This document shows positions 55,423-63,623 of a stretch of DNA of 64,000 nucleotides, piece by piece; position 1 is the stretch's first letter; the number at the start of each line of letters is the position of its first letter. The translations under genes were made by a program, and so were the position numbers. Origin of the DNA: Brevundimonas sp. A19_0 (lineage in GTDB: Bacteria > Pseudomonadota > Alphaproteobacteria > Caulobacterales > Caulobacteraceae); the NCBI RefSeq assembly GCF_017744255.1, contig NZ_JAGHQP010000001.1, positions 390,684 to 454,683 on the forward strand, given 5' to 3'. The notes below the pieces were generated by a model that saw only the letters and a program-made list of their open reading frames with translations, made no database searches and was not told the DNA's origin.

Positions 55423-56040
55423 ATGTCCAAGCGCCACAGCGCCAAGTACAAGATCGACCGCGCCATGGGTGAAAACCTGTGGGGCCGGTCCAAGTCCCCG
55501 GTCAACAAGCGTTCGTACGGCCCCGGCCAGCACGGCCAGCGCCGCAAGTCGAAAGTCTCGGACTTCGGCCTGCAGCTGAAGGCCAAGCAGAAGCTGAAGG
55601 GCTATTACGGCAACATCACCGAAAAGCAGTTCGCCAAGACCTATGAGGAAGCCGCCCGTCGCAAGGGCAACACCTCGGAGCTGCTGATCGGCCTGCTGGA
55701 ATCGCGTCTGGACGCCGTCGTCTACCGCGCCAAGTTCGTGCCGACCGTGTGGGCGGCCCGCCAGTTTGTCAGCCACGGCCACGTGACCGTCAACGGCAAG
55801 AAGGTCGACATCGGCTCGTACCGCGTGAAGGTCGGCGACGTCGTCGAGGTCAAGGAAAAGTCGCGCAACATGGCGCTGGTCCTCGAGGCCATGCAGTCGT
55901 CGGAACGTGACATTCCGGACTATCTGGAAGTCGGCGATCGCGGCTTCTCGGTGCGCTGGGTCCGCGTGCCGGAACTGGCCGATGTGCCGTTCCCGGTGAA
56001 GATGGAGCCCAACCTGGTCGTCGAATATTATTCGTCCTGA
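55423..56040 (+). CDS. rpsD: 30S ribosomal protein S4
   Basis: S4 is a primary 16S rRNA binding protein that starts 30S body assembly. The 205-residue protein has a basic N-terminal extension ([21 protein letters not shown]), a helical core, and the S4 RNA-binding fold [34 protein letters not shown] near 98-130. The gene is followed by several hairpins and an intrinsic terminator at 56147-56175. In some bacteria S4 represses its own operon; no such site is obvious here. Confidence 0.97.
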   Translation: MSKRHSAKYKIDRAMGENLWGRSKSPVNKRSYGPGQHGQRRKSKVSDFGLQLKAKQKLKGYYGNITEKQFAKTYEEAARRKGNTSELLIGLLESRLDAVVYRAKFVPTVWAARQFVSHGHVTVNGKKVDIGSYRVKVGDVVEVKEKSRNMALVLEAMQSSERDIPDYLEVGDRGFSVRWVRVPELADVPFPVKMEPNLVVEYYSS

Positions 56041-56056
56041 TTGGGGCGCTATGCTC

Positions 56057-56125
56057 GTGACGCGGTCACTCGCGACTTGAGCGCAAGACCAGCAAATGCG
56101 CTCAAGCAGCGAGGTTCCGCGAACC
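56057..56125 (+). ncRNA. Cluster of hairpins after rpsD, possible 3'-UTR-derived small RNA
   Basis: Three perfect stems lie in 70 bases: GTGAC/GTCAC (56057-56069), CTTGAGCGCA/TGCGCTCAAG (56076-56106, 11-base loop) and GGTTC/GAACC (56113-56125). The rpsD terminator at 56147-56175 is the fourth. No ORF explains the region. A processed 3'-UTR RNA or a stabilising element is possible; this is inference. Confidence 0.4.
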
Positions 56126-56146
56126 GAGCGGTAGCACAAGAAAGTG

Positions 56147-56175
56147 GGGCTCCGGAGCGATCCGGAGCCCTTTTT
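56147..56175 (+). terminator. Intrinsic terminator of rpsD
   Basis: GGGCTCCGGA (56147-56156) and TCCGGAGCCC (56161-56170) pair perfectly around GCGA and are followed by TTTTT. Confidence 0.85.
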
Positions 56176-56256
56176 CGTGGATGGCGTCGGGTTCGGGGAT
56201 GCCAGATGCGGCGAATTGAGGCATTGTTGACGCTCGGGAAGGCGACGGGACCTGCC

Positions 56257-56652
56257 ATGTCGGTACATCGCACATCATTGGCCGCGGGCGGAGCGGCGGT
56301 GCTGCTGGCCCTCACCCTCGCGGGGTGCGGAGGCCTGCCCGGCTGGCTGGCGGGACGCCCGGCGGTCGAAGACGGCCCCGGCGTGGTCGAGCCTATCCGC
56401 GCCGCGGCGATCGGCCGGGGCACGGTGCTGTTCTGGATCAGCAGCAATGGCTGCACGGAAAAGAGCGACCTGATCCCCGTGGTGCGCCAGACCTATGACG
56501 GCGCGCGCGTTACCCTTCGCCGGGTGAGGGACGACGGTTGCACCAATCCCTCGGAAGACGGCGTTGAACTGCGCTGGACCTTCGAGGAAATGGGCCTTGC
56601 CCCGGGCACCCGGGTGCAGGTGGCCAACCCCTATCGCCCCGCGCTAGGCTGA
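56257..56652 (+). CDS. Small lipoprotein, unknown
   Basis: A 131-residue protein with lipobox LTLAGC (Cys25). The mature part has four Cys-containing beta-like segments (SSNGCTEKSDLIPV, RRVRDDGCTNPSEDG), which could form a disulfide, and ends with GTRVQVANPYRPALG. I recognise no family. ATG 56257 directly precedes the signal peptide; an upstream in-frame ATG at 56206 is possible. Confidence 0.6.
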   Translation: MSVHRTSLAAGGAAVLLALTLAGCGGLPGWLAGRPAVEDGPGVVEPIRAAAIGRGTVLFWISSNGCTEKSDLIPVVRQTYDGARVTLRRVRDDGCTNPSEDGVELRWTFEEMGLAPGTRVQVANPYRPALG

Positions 56653-56756
56653 CGCCGGCCCGGCTCCCCGCCGCATTGAGGATTATTCACGTGCACGCGC
56701 CGCCTGTTGGCGCGAAAACAGGCGCGTAACGTCAACATCCTTCGGGGGATACACCT

Positions 56757-56885
56757 ATGCTTCGCCGCCTGACCCTTCTGGCCACCCTCGCCGCCCTGGC
56801 TGCGCCCGCCCTTGCTGGCTGCATCATCGTGGCGACCGACAAGCCGGAAACCCAGGTCATCCACACGCCGTCCCAGGACGACTGA
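56757..56885 (+). CDS. 42-residue lipoprotein
   Basis: A complete signal peptide with lipobox ALAGC (Cys22) and a 20-residue hydrophilic tail (TDKPETQVIHTPSQDD). This size is typical of entericidin-like or toxin-antidote lipoproteins, but no such motif is clear. GGGGGAT precedes the ATG, and a perfect 8-base hairpin (56701-56708 with 56717-56724) lies in its leader. It ends one base before the convergent neighbour's stop. Confidence 0.65.
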   Translation: MLRRLTLLATLAALAAPALAGCIIVATDKPETQVIHTPSQDD

Positions 56886-56886
56886 T

Positions 56887-57306
56887 CTAGCGGTCGAGCC
56901 GCTCCCACGTCTCGACACAGGTCGAAATCCGCTCGGCCGCCTCGGTCGAGCGGTCTTCGGCGACGTGACGGCGGGCCAACGCGGTCTGCTCCGCCTCAAG
57001 CGTCGTCACCTCTTCCGGCGGCAGCTCGGCGCGCCAGGCGTCGGTGCCGGCCGACATCTCTACCAGGGTGCGGTTGATTTCCTCGGACCGGGCATCGGCA
57101 TCGACCGCAGCCGGATCGACCAGGGCCGCCATGATGCGATCGGCAAAGGCCGGGTCACCCTCAAGGATCTGCGCGTTCAGAACGGTGAAATAGGTCGAGC
57201 ACCCGACGGCGTCGCGCCGTAACGCTTCGGTATTCTGTCCGCCACAGGCCACCGGCCCGGCCAGAACCACCCCTGCAATCACCAGCGTCGGCACGATCCG
57301 TCGCAT
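56887..57306 (-). CDS. Lipoprotein with helical mature domain
   Basis: A 139-residue protein with lipobox LAGPVAC (Cys21). The mature part is largely helical (DAVGCSTYFTVLNAQIL, EVTTLEAEQTALARRHVAED) with two further Cys, one early and one late, likely forming a disulfide. No family recognised. ATG 57306 follows GAGG at good spacing; ATG 57318 or 57351 are alternatives. Confidence 0.6.
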   Translation of the reverse strand: MRRIVPTLVIAGVVLAGPVACGGQNTEALRRDAVGCSTYFTVLNAQILEGDPAFADRIMAALVDPAAVDADARSEEINRTLVEMSAGTDAWRAELPPEEVTTLEAEQTALARRHVAEDRSTEAAERISTCVETWERLDR

Positions 57307-57396
57307 CCAGCACCTCATCCTTCGCCCACCCCCGAGCCCGGGATCGTTCACGGAAAGGCGCGGCGGTTCAAGCCTTTTCGCCCCAAATCGGCACGT

Positions 57397-57834
57397 TCAG
57401 TCCTGCGGCCCTGCCAGGAAGGGCGCGATCATGTCGCCGGCAATCCGGTGGGGGCGCAGGGTCGCCGCGTCCACCAGGCACCATTCGGACACGCCCTGGG
57501 CGCACAGCCGGCCCTCGGCGTCCTCGATCCGCACATAGCGATTGAAGCGCGGCCCCTGTGGGTCGCCGACCCAGGTCCGGGCGACGATGCCGGTCGCGCC
57601 CGGCTCTATGCCGCGCAGATAGTCGATCTCGTGGCGCAGGGCGACCCACGACCAGCGCTCCCGGGTCCCGGCGTCGAAGCGCGCGTTCCAGTGGGCGGTG
57701 CCGGCGTCCTGCAGCCAGCCGACATAGACGACATTGTTGACGTGGCCGTTGGCGTCGATGTGCTCGGGGCGCACCTCGAGCGGCACGACGAACAGCTCGC
57801 GATCCTCGCGAGGGATCAGCGGCGCCCGCGCCAT
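57397..57834 (-). CDS. Acyl-CoA thioesterase of the 4HBT hot-dog family
   Basis: The 145-residue protein has VRPEHIDANGHVNNVVYVGWLQDA (about 21-44), where the HIDANGHVNN helix carries the catalytic Asp, and the pattern YLRGIEPGATGIVARTWVGD. It hydrolyses acyl-CoA or acyl-ACP thioesters. Its ATG overlaps the stop of the glutaredoxin gene, so the two are translationally coupled. Confidence 0.85.
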   Translation of the reverse strand: MARAPLIPREDRELFVVPLEVRPEHIDANGHVNNVVYVGWLQDAGTAHWNARFDAGTRERWSWVALRHEIDYLRGIEPGATGIVARTWVGDPQGPRFNRYVRIEDAEGRLCAQGVSEWCLVDAATLRPHRIAGDMIAPFLAGPQD

Positions 57835-58187
57835 CAGGCGTCGGTATCGCCGAGCGGCACGCCCTTTTCGCTCATCAGGGCGGTCAGTTCGCCCGCCTGG
57901 AACATCTCGCGGACGATGTCGGAGCCGCCGACGAACTCCCCCTTCACATAGAGCTGGGGGATGGTCGGCCAGTCGGTGAAGGCCTTGATGCCCTCGCGCA
58001 GGCCGTCGTCCTGCAGCACGTCCACGCCGACGAACGAGGCACCGACGTGGTCGAGAATCTGGACAGCCTGGGCCGAGAAGCCGCAGCGGGGCTGATCAGG
58101 CGTACCCTTCATGAACAGGACCACGGGGTGATCCGCGATGGTCTGGGCGATGAAATCGCGCACGGGGTCGGCAGCGGTGTCGGTCAC
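57834..58187 (-). CDS. grxD: Monothiol glutaredoxin (CGFS type)
   Basis: The 117-residue protein has the CGFS active site (MKGTPDQPRCGFSAQ near 26-40) and the glutathione-binding WPTIPQLYVKGEFVGGSDI near 78-95. CGFS glutaredoxins carry [2Fe-2S] clusters and work with BolA proteins in iron homeostasis; a bolA gene lies about 1 kb away on the same strand. Confidence 0.95.
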   Translation of the reverse strand: MTDTAADPVRDFIAQTIADHPVVLFMKGTPDQPRCGFSAQAVQILDHVGASFVGVDVLQDDGLREGIKAFTDWPTIPQLYVKGEFVGGSDIVREMFQAGELTALMSEKGVPLGDTDA

Positions 58188-58257
58188 GGGAGGCCTCTTT
58201 TCAGCAGGCTTGTGAGCTAGGAGGCCCGTGCCCCGCGGTCAAGGGCGGCGGGCACCT

Positions 58258-59172
58258 TCAGGCCGCGGCCATGCCCACCCGAGCCATCTCGATCTGGGCC
58301 GACAGACCGGGCGGCAGGTCGCGTTCGGGCACCAGACTCAGCTCATTGATGCGCTCATCGGTCGTGGCCGAGACCATAACGCTGGCGATCGCCGGGTCCA
58401 CCAGGGCGTGGCTGAGGCAGATCTGCTCGGCCGTCCAGCCGTGTGTGCGGTGCAGGAAGGCGAAGGTGCCGGCGCCCTTGAGGGGGTTATCGGCCTCGCG
58501 CGGGCGGCCGAAGCCGAACAGGCCGCGCCGCGGTTCGAGCACAGTCTCGGCCTTCCTGGGCGTATCCAGGCTGTCCGGGAAATAGCCATAGCCGAGTACA
58601 TCCATGTCCCGCTCACGGGCGTGGCGGATGCGCGACTGGATGCGCCAGTCGGACGTCACGTGGAAGGGCGTGGCCAGCACGTCGAAGGCGCCGGTGGAGA
58701 CATAGGCGTCCATCACCTCGCTCTCGCCGGCGATGCCCAGCATGCGGATGCGTTCGGTGCTCCGCAGGGCCTTGAGCGTGTGCAGGGTGGACTGGGCCAG
58801 TTCATGCTCGTCGGGCTCGTCCAGCAGGGCCACGTCGATATAGCCGAGCCCCGAGACGTGCAGGACCCGGTCGATGGCATGGGTCATGCCCTCGGCGGAA
58901 AAGTCGCGTTGCGAGCCGCGACGCCCGTCACCGGTCCCGAGCATGAGGGTGACCGACACCAGATTGCGGTCGACGTGGCCGAGCGCCTGGCCCACCACAT
59001 CGGCCAGCACGGGGTCGGCGGTTTCCAGCCGGAAGCTGTTGATGCCGGCCTCGAGCCCCGAATAGATCAGCGACTGGGCGGCCTCGAAGCCGCGCGCCAG
59101 ACCGGCGTGGCCGAGGCTGAGGGTCAGGGACGAGATGGCGCTGCCGGAATGGCCGAACGGACGATAGCGCAT
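58258..59172 (-). CDS. Aldo/keto reductase family protein
   Basis: The 304-residue protein forms an AKR-type barrel: LTLSLGHAGLARGFEAAQSLI, IDVALLDEPDEHEL, ICLSHALVDPAIASV. However, the classic Asp-Tyr-Lys-His tetrad is not obvious at the usual places (the region IDVALLDEP replaces the ...His motif), so activity may be altered. It lies between grxD and bolA on the same strand, three bases after bolA. Confidence 0.75.
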   Translation of the reverse strand: MRYRPFGHSGSAISSLTLSLGHAGLARGFEAAQSLIYSGLEAGINSFRLETADPVLADVVGQALGHVDRNLVSVTLMLGTGDGRRGSQRDFSAEGMTHAIDRVLHVSGLGYIDVALLDEPDEHELAQSTLHTLKALRSTERIRMLGIAGESEVMDAYVSTGAFDVLATPFHVTSDWRIQSRIRHARERDMDVLGYGYFPDSLDTPRKAETVLEPRRGLFGFGRPREADNPLKGAGTFAFLHRTHGWTAEQICLSHALVDPAIASVMVSATTDERINELSLVPERDLPPGLSAQIEMARVGMAAA

Positions 59173-59175
59173 GGG

Positions 59176-59418
59176 TCAGCCCTTTCCTTCCGGAGCGGCG
59201 GTCTCGAGCGCGAGAGCGTGCAGTTCACCGCCCATGCGGCCCTTGAGGGCGGCATAGACCATCTGGTGCTGCCTGACCCGGCTGAGACCGGCAAAGGCGC
59301 CGGCGACGACGCGGGCGCGATAGTGATCGCCGTCACCCGCCAGATCGACGATCTCGATCTCGGCATCCGGAAAGGCTTCCAGAAGGTGCGATCTCAGACT
59401 GTCGGCGGACATGGGCAT
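59176..59418 (-). CDS. bolA: BolA family protein
   Basis: The 80-residue protein has the BolA class II KH-like fold: LLEAFPDAEIEIVDLAGDGDHYRARVV, then SRVRQHQMVYAALKGRMGGELHAL, with the invariant His of RQHQMVY. BolA-like proteins bind CGFS glutaredoxins through a shared [2Fe-2S] cluster. ATG 59418 gives a compact start; upstream in-frame codons extend to 59451. Confidence 0.9.
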   Translation of the reverse strand: MPMSADSLRSHLLEAFPDAEIEIVDLAGDGDHYRARVVAGAFAGLSRVRQHQMVYAALKGRMGGELHALALETAAPEGKG

Positions 59419-59474
59419 GGCGGGAACCTGATTCTTTCGCCCCCCACCCATGCCTCATAAACCTTAATGTCCGG

Positions 59475-60008
59475 CTACGTTCCCCCGCCTGAGACGGACC
59501 GGCGCTCCAGCAGGATCACGGGCTCGCCCTTGTAGGTGGTGTCCGTATAGCGGGCGAAGCCGAGGCGGGCCGCCAGCGCCAGCGACGGGCCATTAACGGG
59601 GCTGATCATGCAGACCAGGCGGTCGGCCTTGAGATGCCGGCTGGCCCAGGCGACAGCGGCGGTGGCAGCCTCGAACGCCAATCCCTGGCCCTGAAAGACC
59701 GGGGACAGGCCCCAGCCCATTTCGATCGCGTCAAACGCCGGGTCGAGGATCCGCTGATAGTTCAGCAGGCCGACGCTGCCGACATAGCGGCCGTCGTCGC
59801 GGGTGCGTATCGACCAGTTGCCATAGCCCATGACCTGCCAGTGACCGATATCGCGCAGCAGGCGGAACCAGGCCTCCTCGGCATTCAGGGCCTGCGGGAA
59901 GATGTGGCGGAAGAAGCCGGGGTCGGCCAGCAGGGCGCACAGATCCGCATAGTCTCCTTCGGCCACAGGGGTGAGGATCAGGCGGTCGGTCTCGATCACC
60001 CGACTCAT
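59475..60008 (-). CDS. GNAT family N-acetyltransferase (RimJ/RimL-like)
   Basis: The 177-residue acetyltransferase starts ETDRLILTPVAEGDYADL, typical of RimJ/RimL-type GNATs, and has the acetyl-CoA loop SPVFQGQGLAFEAATAAV near 100-117. It acetylates a protein N-terminus or small amine; the target is unknown. The ATG overlaps the stop of the amidohydrolase gene (ATGA). Confidence 0.87.
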   Translation of the reverse strand: MSRVIETDRLILTPVAEGDYADLCALLADPGFFRHIFPQALNAEEAWFRLLRDIGHWQVMGYGNWSIRTRDDGRYVGSVGLLNYQRILDPAFDAIEMGWGLSPVFQGQGLAFEAATAAVAWASRHLKADRLVCMISPVNGPSLALAARLGFARYTDTTYKGEPVILLERRSVSGGGT

Positions 60009-60985
60009 GAAAACAGGCTGGCCGCCCGGACCAGCCGCGTCTGGCCCGCCGCATCGGTGACCGCATAGGTGAAGCCGGGACGCAGGGCATATCCCCCGGC
60101 ACGTCCCTGACGGTCCAAAGCAAGCAGGGCCACCTGATGACCGGCAATCTTCTCGCCCCGCAGACGCGCGAGGCGCTCGATCACCCGCTGACAGGCTGCC
60201 GAGGGATCAAGGCCCGACCGTATCGCCTCGACCACGGCATGGGCGCCCGAGACGCGCAGGATGTCCTCGCCCACGCCAGTCCCCGTGGCGGCGCCGACCT
60301 CGTCATCGACCGACAGGCCGGCACCGGGAATGGGGCTGTCGCCGACCCGGCCGCGCATCTTGAAGGCCATCCCCGAGGTGGTGCAGGCGCCCGCCATCCG
60401 CCCCTGAGCATCGATTCCGAGAATGCCGATGGTGTCGTGGTCGGAGGCCCCGCCCGGCCAGTCGGTGTTCTCGCTGTTGGCGCGGGGGGCATAGTCAGAG
60501 GTCTCCAGCCAGCGCCGCCAGGCGGCCTCGGACTCAGGCGTGAGGAGTGGCGTCGTGTCGAAGCCTTGCTCCAGGGCAAAGGTGCGGGCCCCCTCGCCCA
60601 CCAGAATGACATGGGGCGTGGCCTCCATCACCCGGCGGGCGACCGAGACGGCATGGACGATGTCCTCCAGGGCGCAGACCGCGCCCATGTCGCCGCGCCC
60701 GTTCATGATGACGGCATCCAGTGTCACATGACCCTCGCGGTCCGGAAAGCCGCCGAGCCCGACCGAGGCATTGGTCTCATCGGCCTCGGCCACCCGGGCC
60801 CCGGCCTCGACCATGTCGAGCGCAGAGCCCCCTGCCTGGCGTACAACGTGGCCGGCGGCATTCGCAGGCACGCCGAAATCCCAGGTCGAGACCAGAACGG
60901 CAGGGGGCGCATCGTCGCGGGCCAGCGCCGGACCGGCAGCAGCCACGGCGGTTCCGGTCAACAGGGTCCGGCGGGAGAGGTCCAT
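60005..60985 (-). CDS. Ntn-hydrolase: aspartylglucosaminidase / isoaspartyl peptidase family
   Basis: The 326-residue enzyme has a twin-arginine-like leader (DLSRRTLLTG) for export and the Ntn core. The autocatalytic cleavage site is before Thr in DHDTIGILGID near 158; downstream, CTTSGMAFKMRGRVGDSPIPG binds substrate. This set matches N4-(beta-GlcNAc)-asparaginase. It hydrolyses glycosylated or isomerised asparagine bonds in the periplasm. Confidence 0.87.
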   Translation of the reverse strand: MDLSRRTLLTGTAVAAAGPALARDDAPPAVLVSTWDFGVPANAAGHVVRQAGGSALDMVEAGARVAEADETNASVGLGGFPDREGHVTLDAVIMNGRGDMGAVCALEDIVHAVSVARRVMEATPHVILVGEGARTFALEQGFDTTPLLTPESEAAWRRWLETSDYAPRANSENTDWPGGASDHDTIGILGIDAQGRMAGACTTSGMAFKMRGRVGDSPIPGAGLSVDDEVGAATGTGVGEDILRVSGAHAVVEAIRSGLDPSAACQRVIERLARLRGEKIAGHQVALLALDRQGRAGGYALRPGFTYAVTDAAGQTRLVRAASLFS

Positions 60986-60987
60986 GA

Positions 60988-61716
60988 CTACATCAGTCCC
61001 AGTTGCTTGAAGCTGGCCACACCCTTGCGGCCGACGATCAGGTGGTCATGCACGGACACGTCCAGCGCGCGCGCCGCCTCGACCACCTGGCGCGTCATCT
61101 CGATGTCCGCGCGGCTGGGGGTGGGATCGCCGGACGGGTGATTGTGCACGATGATCATGGCCTTGGCCGACAGCTCGAGCGCGCGACGCACCACCTCGCG
61201 GGGATAGACGGGGGCGTGGTCGACCGTGCCCCGGTTCTGGACCTCGTCGAGGATCAGCTGGTTGCGGTTGTCGAGATAGAGCACGCGAAACTGCTCGCGC
61301 GGCTCGTGCTGCAGGCTGAGCCGGACGTAGGACAGCAGGGAGGTCCACGACGAGATGACCGGGCGGGCGGTGGCTTCCTCGCGGGCGACCCGGCGGGCGA
61401 CTTCGTGCAGGGCGGCGATGTCGAGCGCCGTCTCGGCGCCGATCCCCTTGGTGCGCCCCCGGGTGTCCTCGGCCTTGACCGTCATCAGATCCTCGACCGA
61501 GGCGGCCAGCACGGCCGCCAGCGATCCGAAGCGGGCAAGCAAGGCCTTGGCGATCGGCTTGACGTCCCCCTGCGGCTGGCTGCGGAACAGGAACAGCTCG
61601 AGCAGCTCATAGTCGGGCAGGTGGTGGATGCCGGCGCCGCGCGCCCGCTCCCTCAGCCGTTCGCGATGACCGGCGTGGTGGGGCGCTTTCGGTTTTTCCG
61701 GTGGTTGGTCCAGCAT
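60988..61716 (-). CDS. radC: RadC/JAB-domain protein
   Basis: The 242-residue protein has an N-terminal helix-hairpin-helix region ([18 protein letters not shown]) and a C-terminal JAB/MPN domain with the metal motif [15 protein letters not shown] (about 186-200). RadC was once tied to DNA repair, but its activity is still disputed. It is followed two bases later by the Ntn-hydrolase gene on the same strand. Confidence 0.92.
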   Translation of the reverse strand: MLDQPPEKPKAPHHAGHRERLRERARGAGIHHLPDYELLELFLFRSQPQGDVKPIAKALLARFGSLAAVLAASVEDLMTVKAEDTRGRTKGIGAETALDIAALHEVARRVAREEATARPVISSWTSLLSYVRLSLQHEPREQFRVLYLDNRNQLILDEVQNRGTVDHAPVYPREVVRRALELSAKAMIIVHNHPSGDPTPSRADIEMTRQVVEAARALDVSVHDHLIVGRKGVASFKQLGLM

Positions 61717-61747
61717 GCCCGTCCCCGTCCTCCGGGGAAGGCTAGCC

Positions 61748-62569
61748 TCAGAACGTCGGACGGAACAGGCCTGCGGGGCTGGCGGTGAAGATTTCCAGGC
61801 CGTCCTCGGTCACGCCGACGCTATGCTCGCACTGGGCCGACAGGGACTTGTCGCGGGTCACCGCCGTCCAGCCGTCGGACAGCACCTTCACCTGCGGCTT
61901 GCCCAGATTGACCATGGGCTCGACCGTGAAGAACATGCCCGGCTTGAGCACCGCGCCCTCGCCGCGACGGCCGTAGTGCAGGACATTCGGGCTGTCGTGG
62001 AATAGGCGGCCGATGCCATGGCCGCAGAAGTCGCGCACCACGCTCATCCGCTGGTCCTCGACCAGCCGCTGGATGGCATAGCCGATGTCGCCAAAGGTAT
62101 TGCCCGGCTTGATCTGGGCCAGACCGGCGTCGAGCGAGTCATAAGTGACGTCGATCAGGCGACGGGCGCGGGTGTTGATCTCGCCGACCGCATACATGCG
62201 GCTGGAATCGCCGTGCCAGCCGTCGACGATGACGGTGTGGTCGACGTTGACGATATCCCCCTCCTTCAGAACCTTGTCGCCCGGAATGCCGTGGCAGACG
62301 ACGTGGTTGATTGAGGTGCAGATGGTCTTCTCATAGCCCTTGTAGCCCAGGCAGGCCGGGATGGCGCCGTGGTCCAGGGTGAACTCGCGGATGCGATCGT
62401 CCAGTTCGCCGGTGGTGACGCCCGGCTTGACGTATTCGCCGATCATGTCGAGCGCCTCGGCGACCAGACGGCCGGCGGCGCGCATGCCCTCGAACGCGTC
62501 CTCGTCGTGGATGCGGATTTCGCTGGTGCGGACGAAAACGTCGCCGTCCATATCCTGGGCTTCATACAT
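61748..62569 (-). CDS. map: Methionine aminopeptidase type I
   Basis: Map removes the initiator methionine from nascent proteins. The 273-residue protein has a slightly extended N-terminus and the dinuclear metal site: Asp pair in [19 protein letters not shown] (near 109-124), His in [14 protein letters not shown] near 182, Glu in FTVEPMVN near 213, and a final Glu near 246. An essential cytoplasmic enzyme. Confidence 0.96.
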   Translation of the reverse strand: MYEAQDMDGDVFVRTSEIRIHDEDAFEGMRAAGRLVAEALDMIGEYVKPGVTTGELDDRIREFTLDHGAIPACLGYKGYEKTICTSINHVVCHGIPGDKVLKEGDIVNVDHTVIVDGWHGDSSRMYAVGEINTRARRLIDVTYDSLDAGLAQIKPGNTFGDIGYAIQRLVEDQRMSVVRDFCGHGIGRLFHDSPNVLHYGRRGEGAVLKPGMFFTVEPMVNLGKPQVKVLSDGWTAVTRDKSLSAQCEHSVGVTEDGLEIFTASPAGLFRPTF

Positions 62570-62642
62570 GCGGGGTGTCCCGGTAAGTCAGTTGCGGCGC
62601 GATGGTCCGACAGGGACCGCGTCATCAGAGAAGAAGGTCACG

Positions 62643-62732
62643 ATGAAGATAGCACGAATGCCCGCCTTGCCGCGACCGGTGCCGGGCCATATCGCCCCTC
62701 GCGCGCCCCTCCGCAAGGCGGGGACGCTGTGA
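62643..62732 (+). CDS. Possible 29-residue leader ORF before the CinA-like gene
   Basis: ATG 62643 follows AGAAGG at good spacing; the stop overlaps the next start (TGATG). The peptide is basic and Pro-rich. It could couple translation of the CinA-like gene, or be chance. Confidence 0.25.
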   Translation: MKIARMPALPRPVPGHIAPRAPLRKAGTL

Positions 62733-63499
62733 TGGGCGCGGAGACCTCGCCCACCGCCGCCGTCCTGATCATCGGCGATGAGATCCTGTCCGGCCGGACG
62801 GAGGACACAAATCTGAACACCTTGGCCCGGTTTCTGGGCGCCCTCGGGATCGACCTGAAGGAGGCCCGGGTGGTCGGCGACACGCGCTCGCAGATCATTG
62901 AGGCCGTCCAGGCGCTGGCCGGCAGCCACGACTATCTGTTCACGACGGGCGGAATCGGCCCCACCCACGACGACATCACCGCCGACTGCGTGGCCGAGGC
63001 CATGGGCGTCGCCCTCCCGGAAAATGCCGAGGCCCTCGCTATCCTCGAGCGACGGTACGGCGATGAGCTGAACGACGCCCGGCGCCGCATGGCGCGCATC
63101 CCGGAGGGCGGCTCGCTGATCGCCAATCCGGTGACGGATGCCCCGGGCTTCCAGATCGGCAATGTGTTCGTCATGGCCGGTGTGCCCAGGATCATGACCG
63201 CCATGCTGGATGATGTGGCGCCTCGCCTGAAGGTCGGGGCGGTGACCCATGCCCGCACCCTGAAGGTGGACGGCGTGGGCGAAGGCGACGTGGCCGACCT
63301 GCTGAGCGCAGCGGCCGACACCCACCGCACCCTGAGCTTCGGTAGCTATCCCTTTGGCCACGGGACGGTCGGAGAGTACGGCACCCAGCTGGTGGTACGC
63401 GGTCGCGATGCCGCAGCGCTGTCGGCGGCGGTCGAGGCCCTGCGGGAGGCGGTCGAGACCACCCTGGCCGATCGCGGCGTCCGCGTCAGCGAAGTCTAA
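62732..63499 (+). CDS. cinA: CinA-like molybdopterin-binding (MoaB/Mog) domain protein
   Basis: The 255-residue protein has the MoaB/Mog-type competence-damage fold: AVLIIGDEILSGRTEDTN near 10-27, FTTGGIGPTHDDITADCVAEA near 70-90, and MAGVPRIMTAMLDDV near 149. It matches the N-terminal domain of CinA only; the C-terminal amidohydrolase (NMN deamidase) domain is absent. The NAD-recycling role known for CinA C-terminal domains therefore does not apply directly. ATG 62732; a GTG directly before it is possible. Confidence 0.85.
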   Translation: MGAETSPTAAVLIIGDEILSGRTEDTNLNTLARFLGALGIDLKEARVVGDTRSQIIEAVQALAGSHDYLFTTGGIGPTHDDITADCVAEAMGVALPENAEALAILERRYGDELNDARRRMARIPEGGSLIANPVTDAPGFQIGNVFVMAGVPRIMTAMLDDVAPRLKVGAVTHARTLKVDGVGEGDVADLLSAAADTHRTLSFGSYPFGHGTVGEYGTQLVVRGRDAAALSAAVEALREAVETTLADRGVRVSEV

Positions 63500-63515
63500 G
63501 CCCCCCCAAAAGCGA

Positions 63516-63546
63516 CACCCCCGCCGTGGAGACCACGACGGGGGTG
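63516..63546 (-). terminator. Hairpin with T-run on the minus strand (terminator of the OmpA-family gene)
   Basis: CACCCCCGCCGTGG and CCACGACGGGGGTG pair with one mismatch around a 3-base loop (14-base stem). On the minus strand TCGCTTTTGG follows, so it fits the OmpA-family gene (stop at 63624); it may also stop the CinA-like transcript. Confidence 0.65.
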
Positions 63547-63577
63547 CGAAGGCGTTGTCCGCCTGAGGGTTTCCGGG

Positions 63578-63608
63578 GGTCCGGTCTCTCGCGGGGAGAG
63601 GCCGGACC
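63578..63608 (-). repeat. Second strong hairpin after the OmpA-family gene
   Basis: GGTCCGG-T-CTCTC and GAGAG-G-CCGGACC pair around GCGGG, with one T-G pair. It sits between the OmpA stop and the terminator, a structured 3' region. Confidence 0.6.
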
Positions 63609-63623
63609 GGTCCGGAAGCCGGA

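Noticed and set aside
56113..56125. T-arm-like GGTTC...GAACC after rpsD, suggesting a tRNA
   Set aside because: The loop has only three bases, and no cloverleaf, anticodon arm or acceptor stem can be formed around it.
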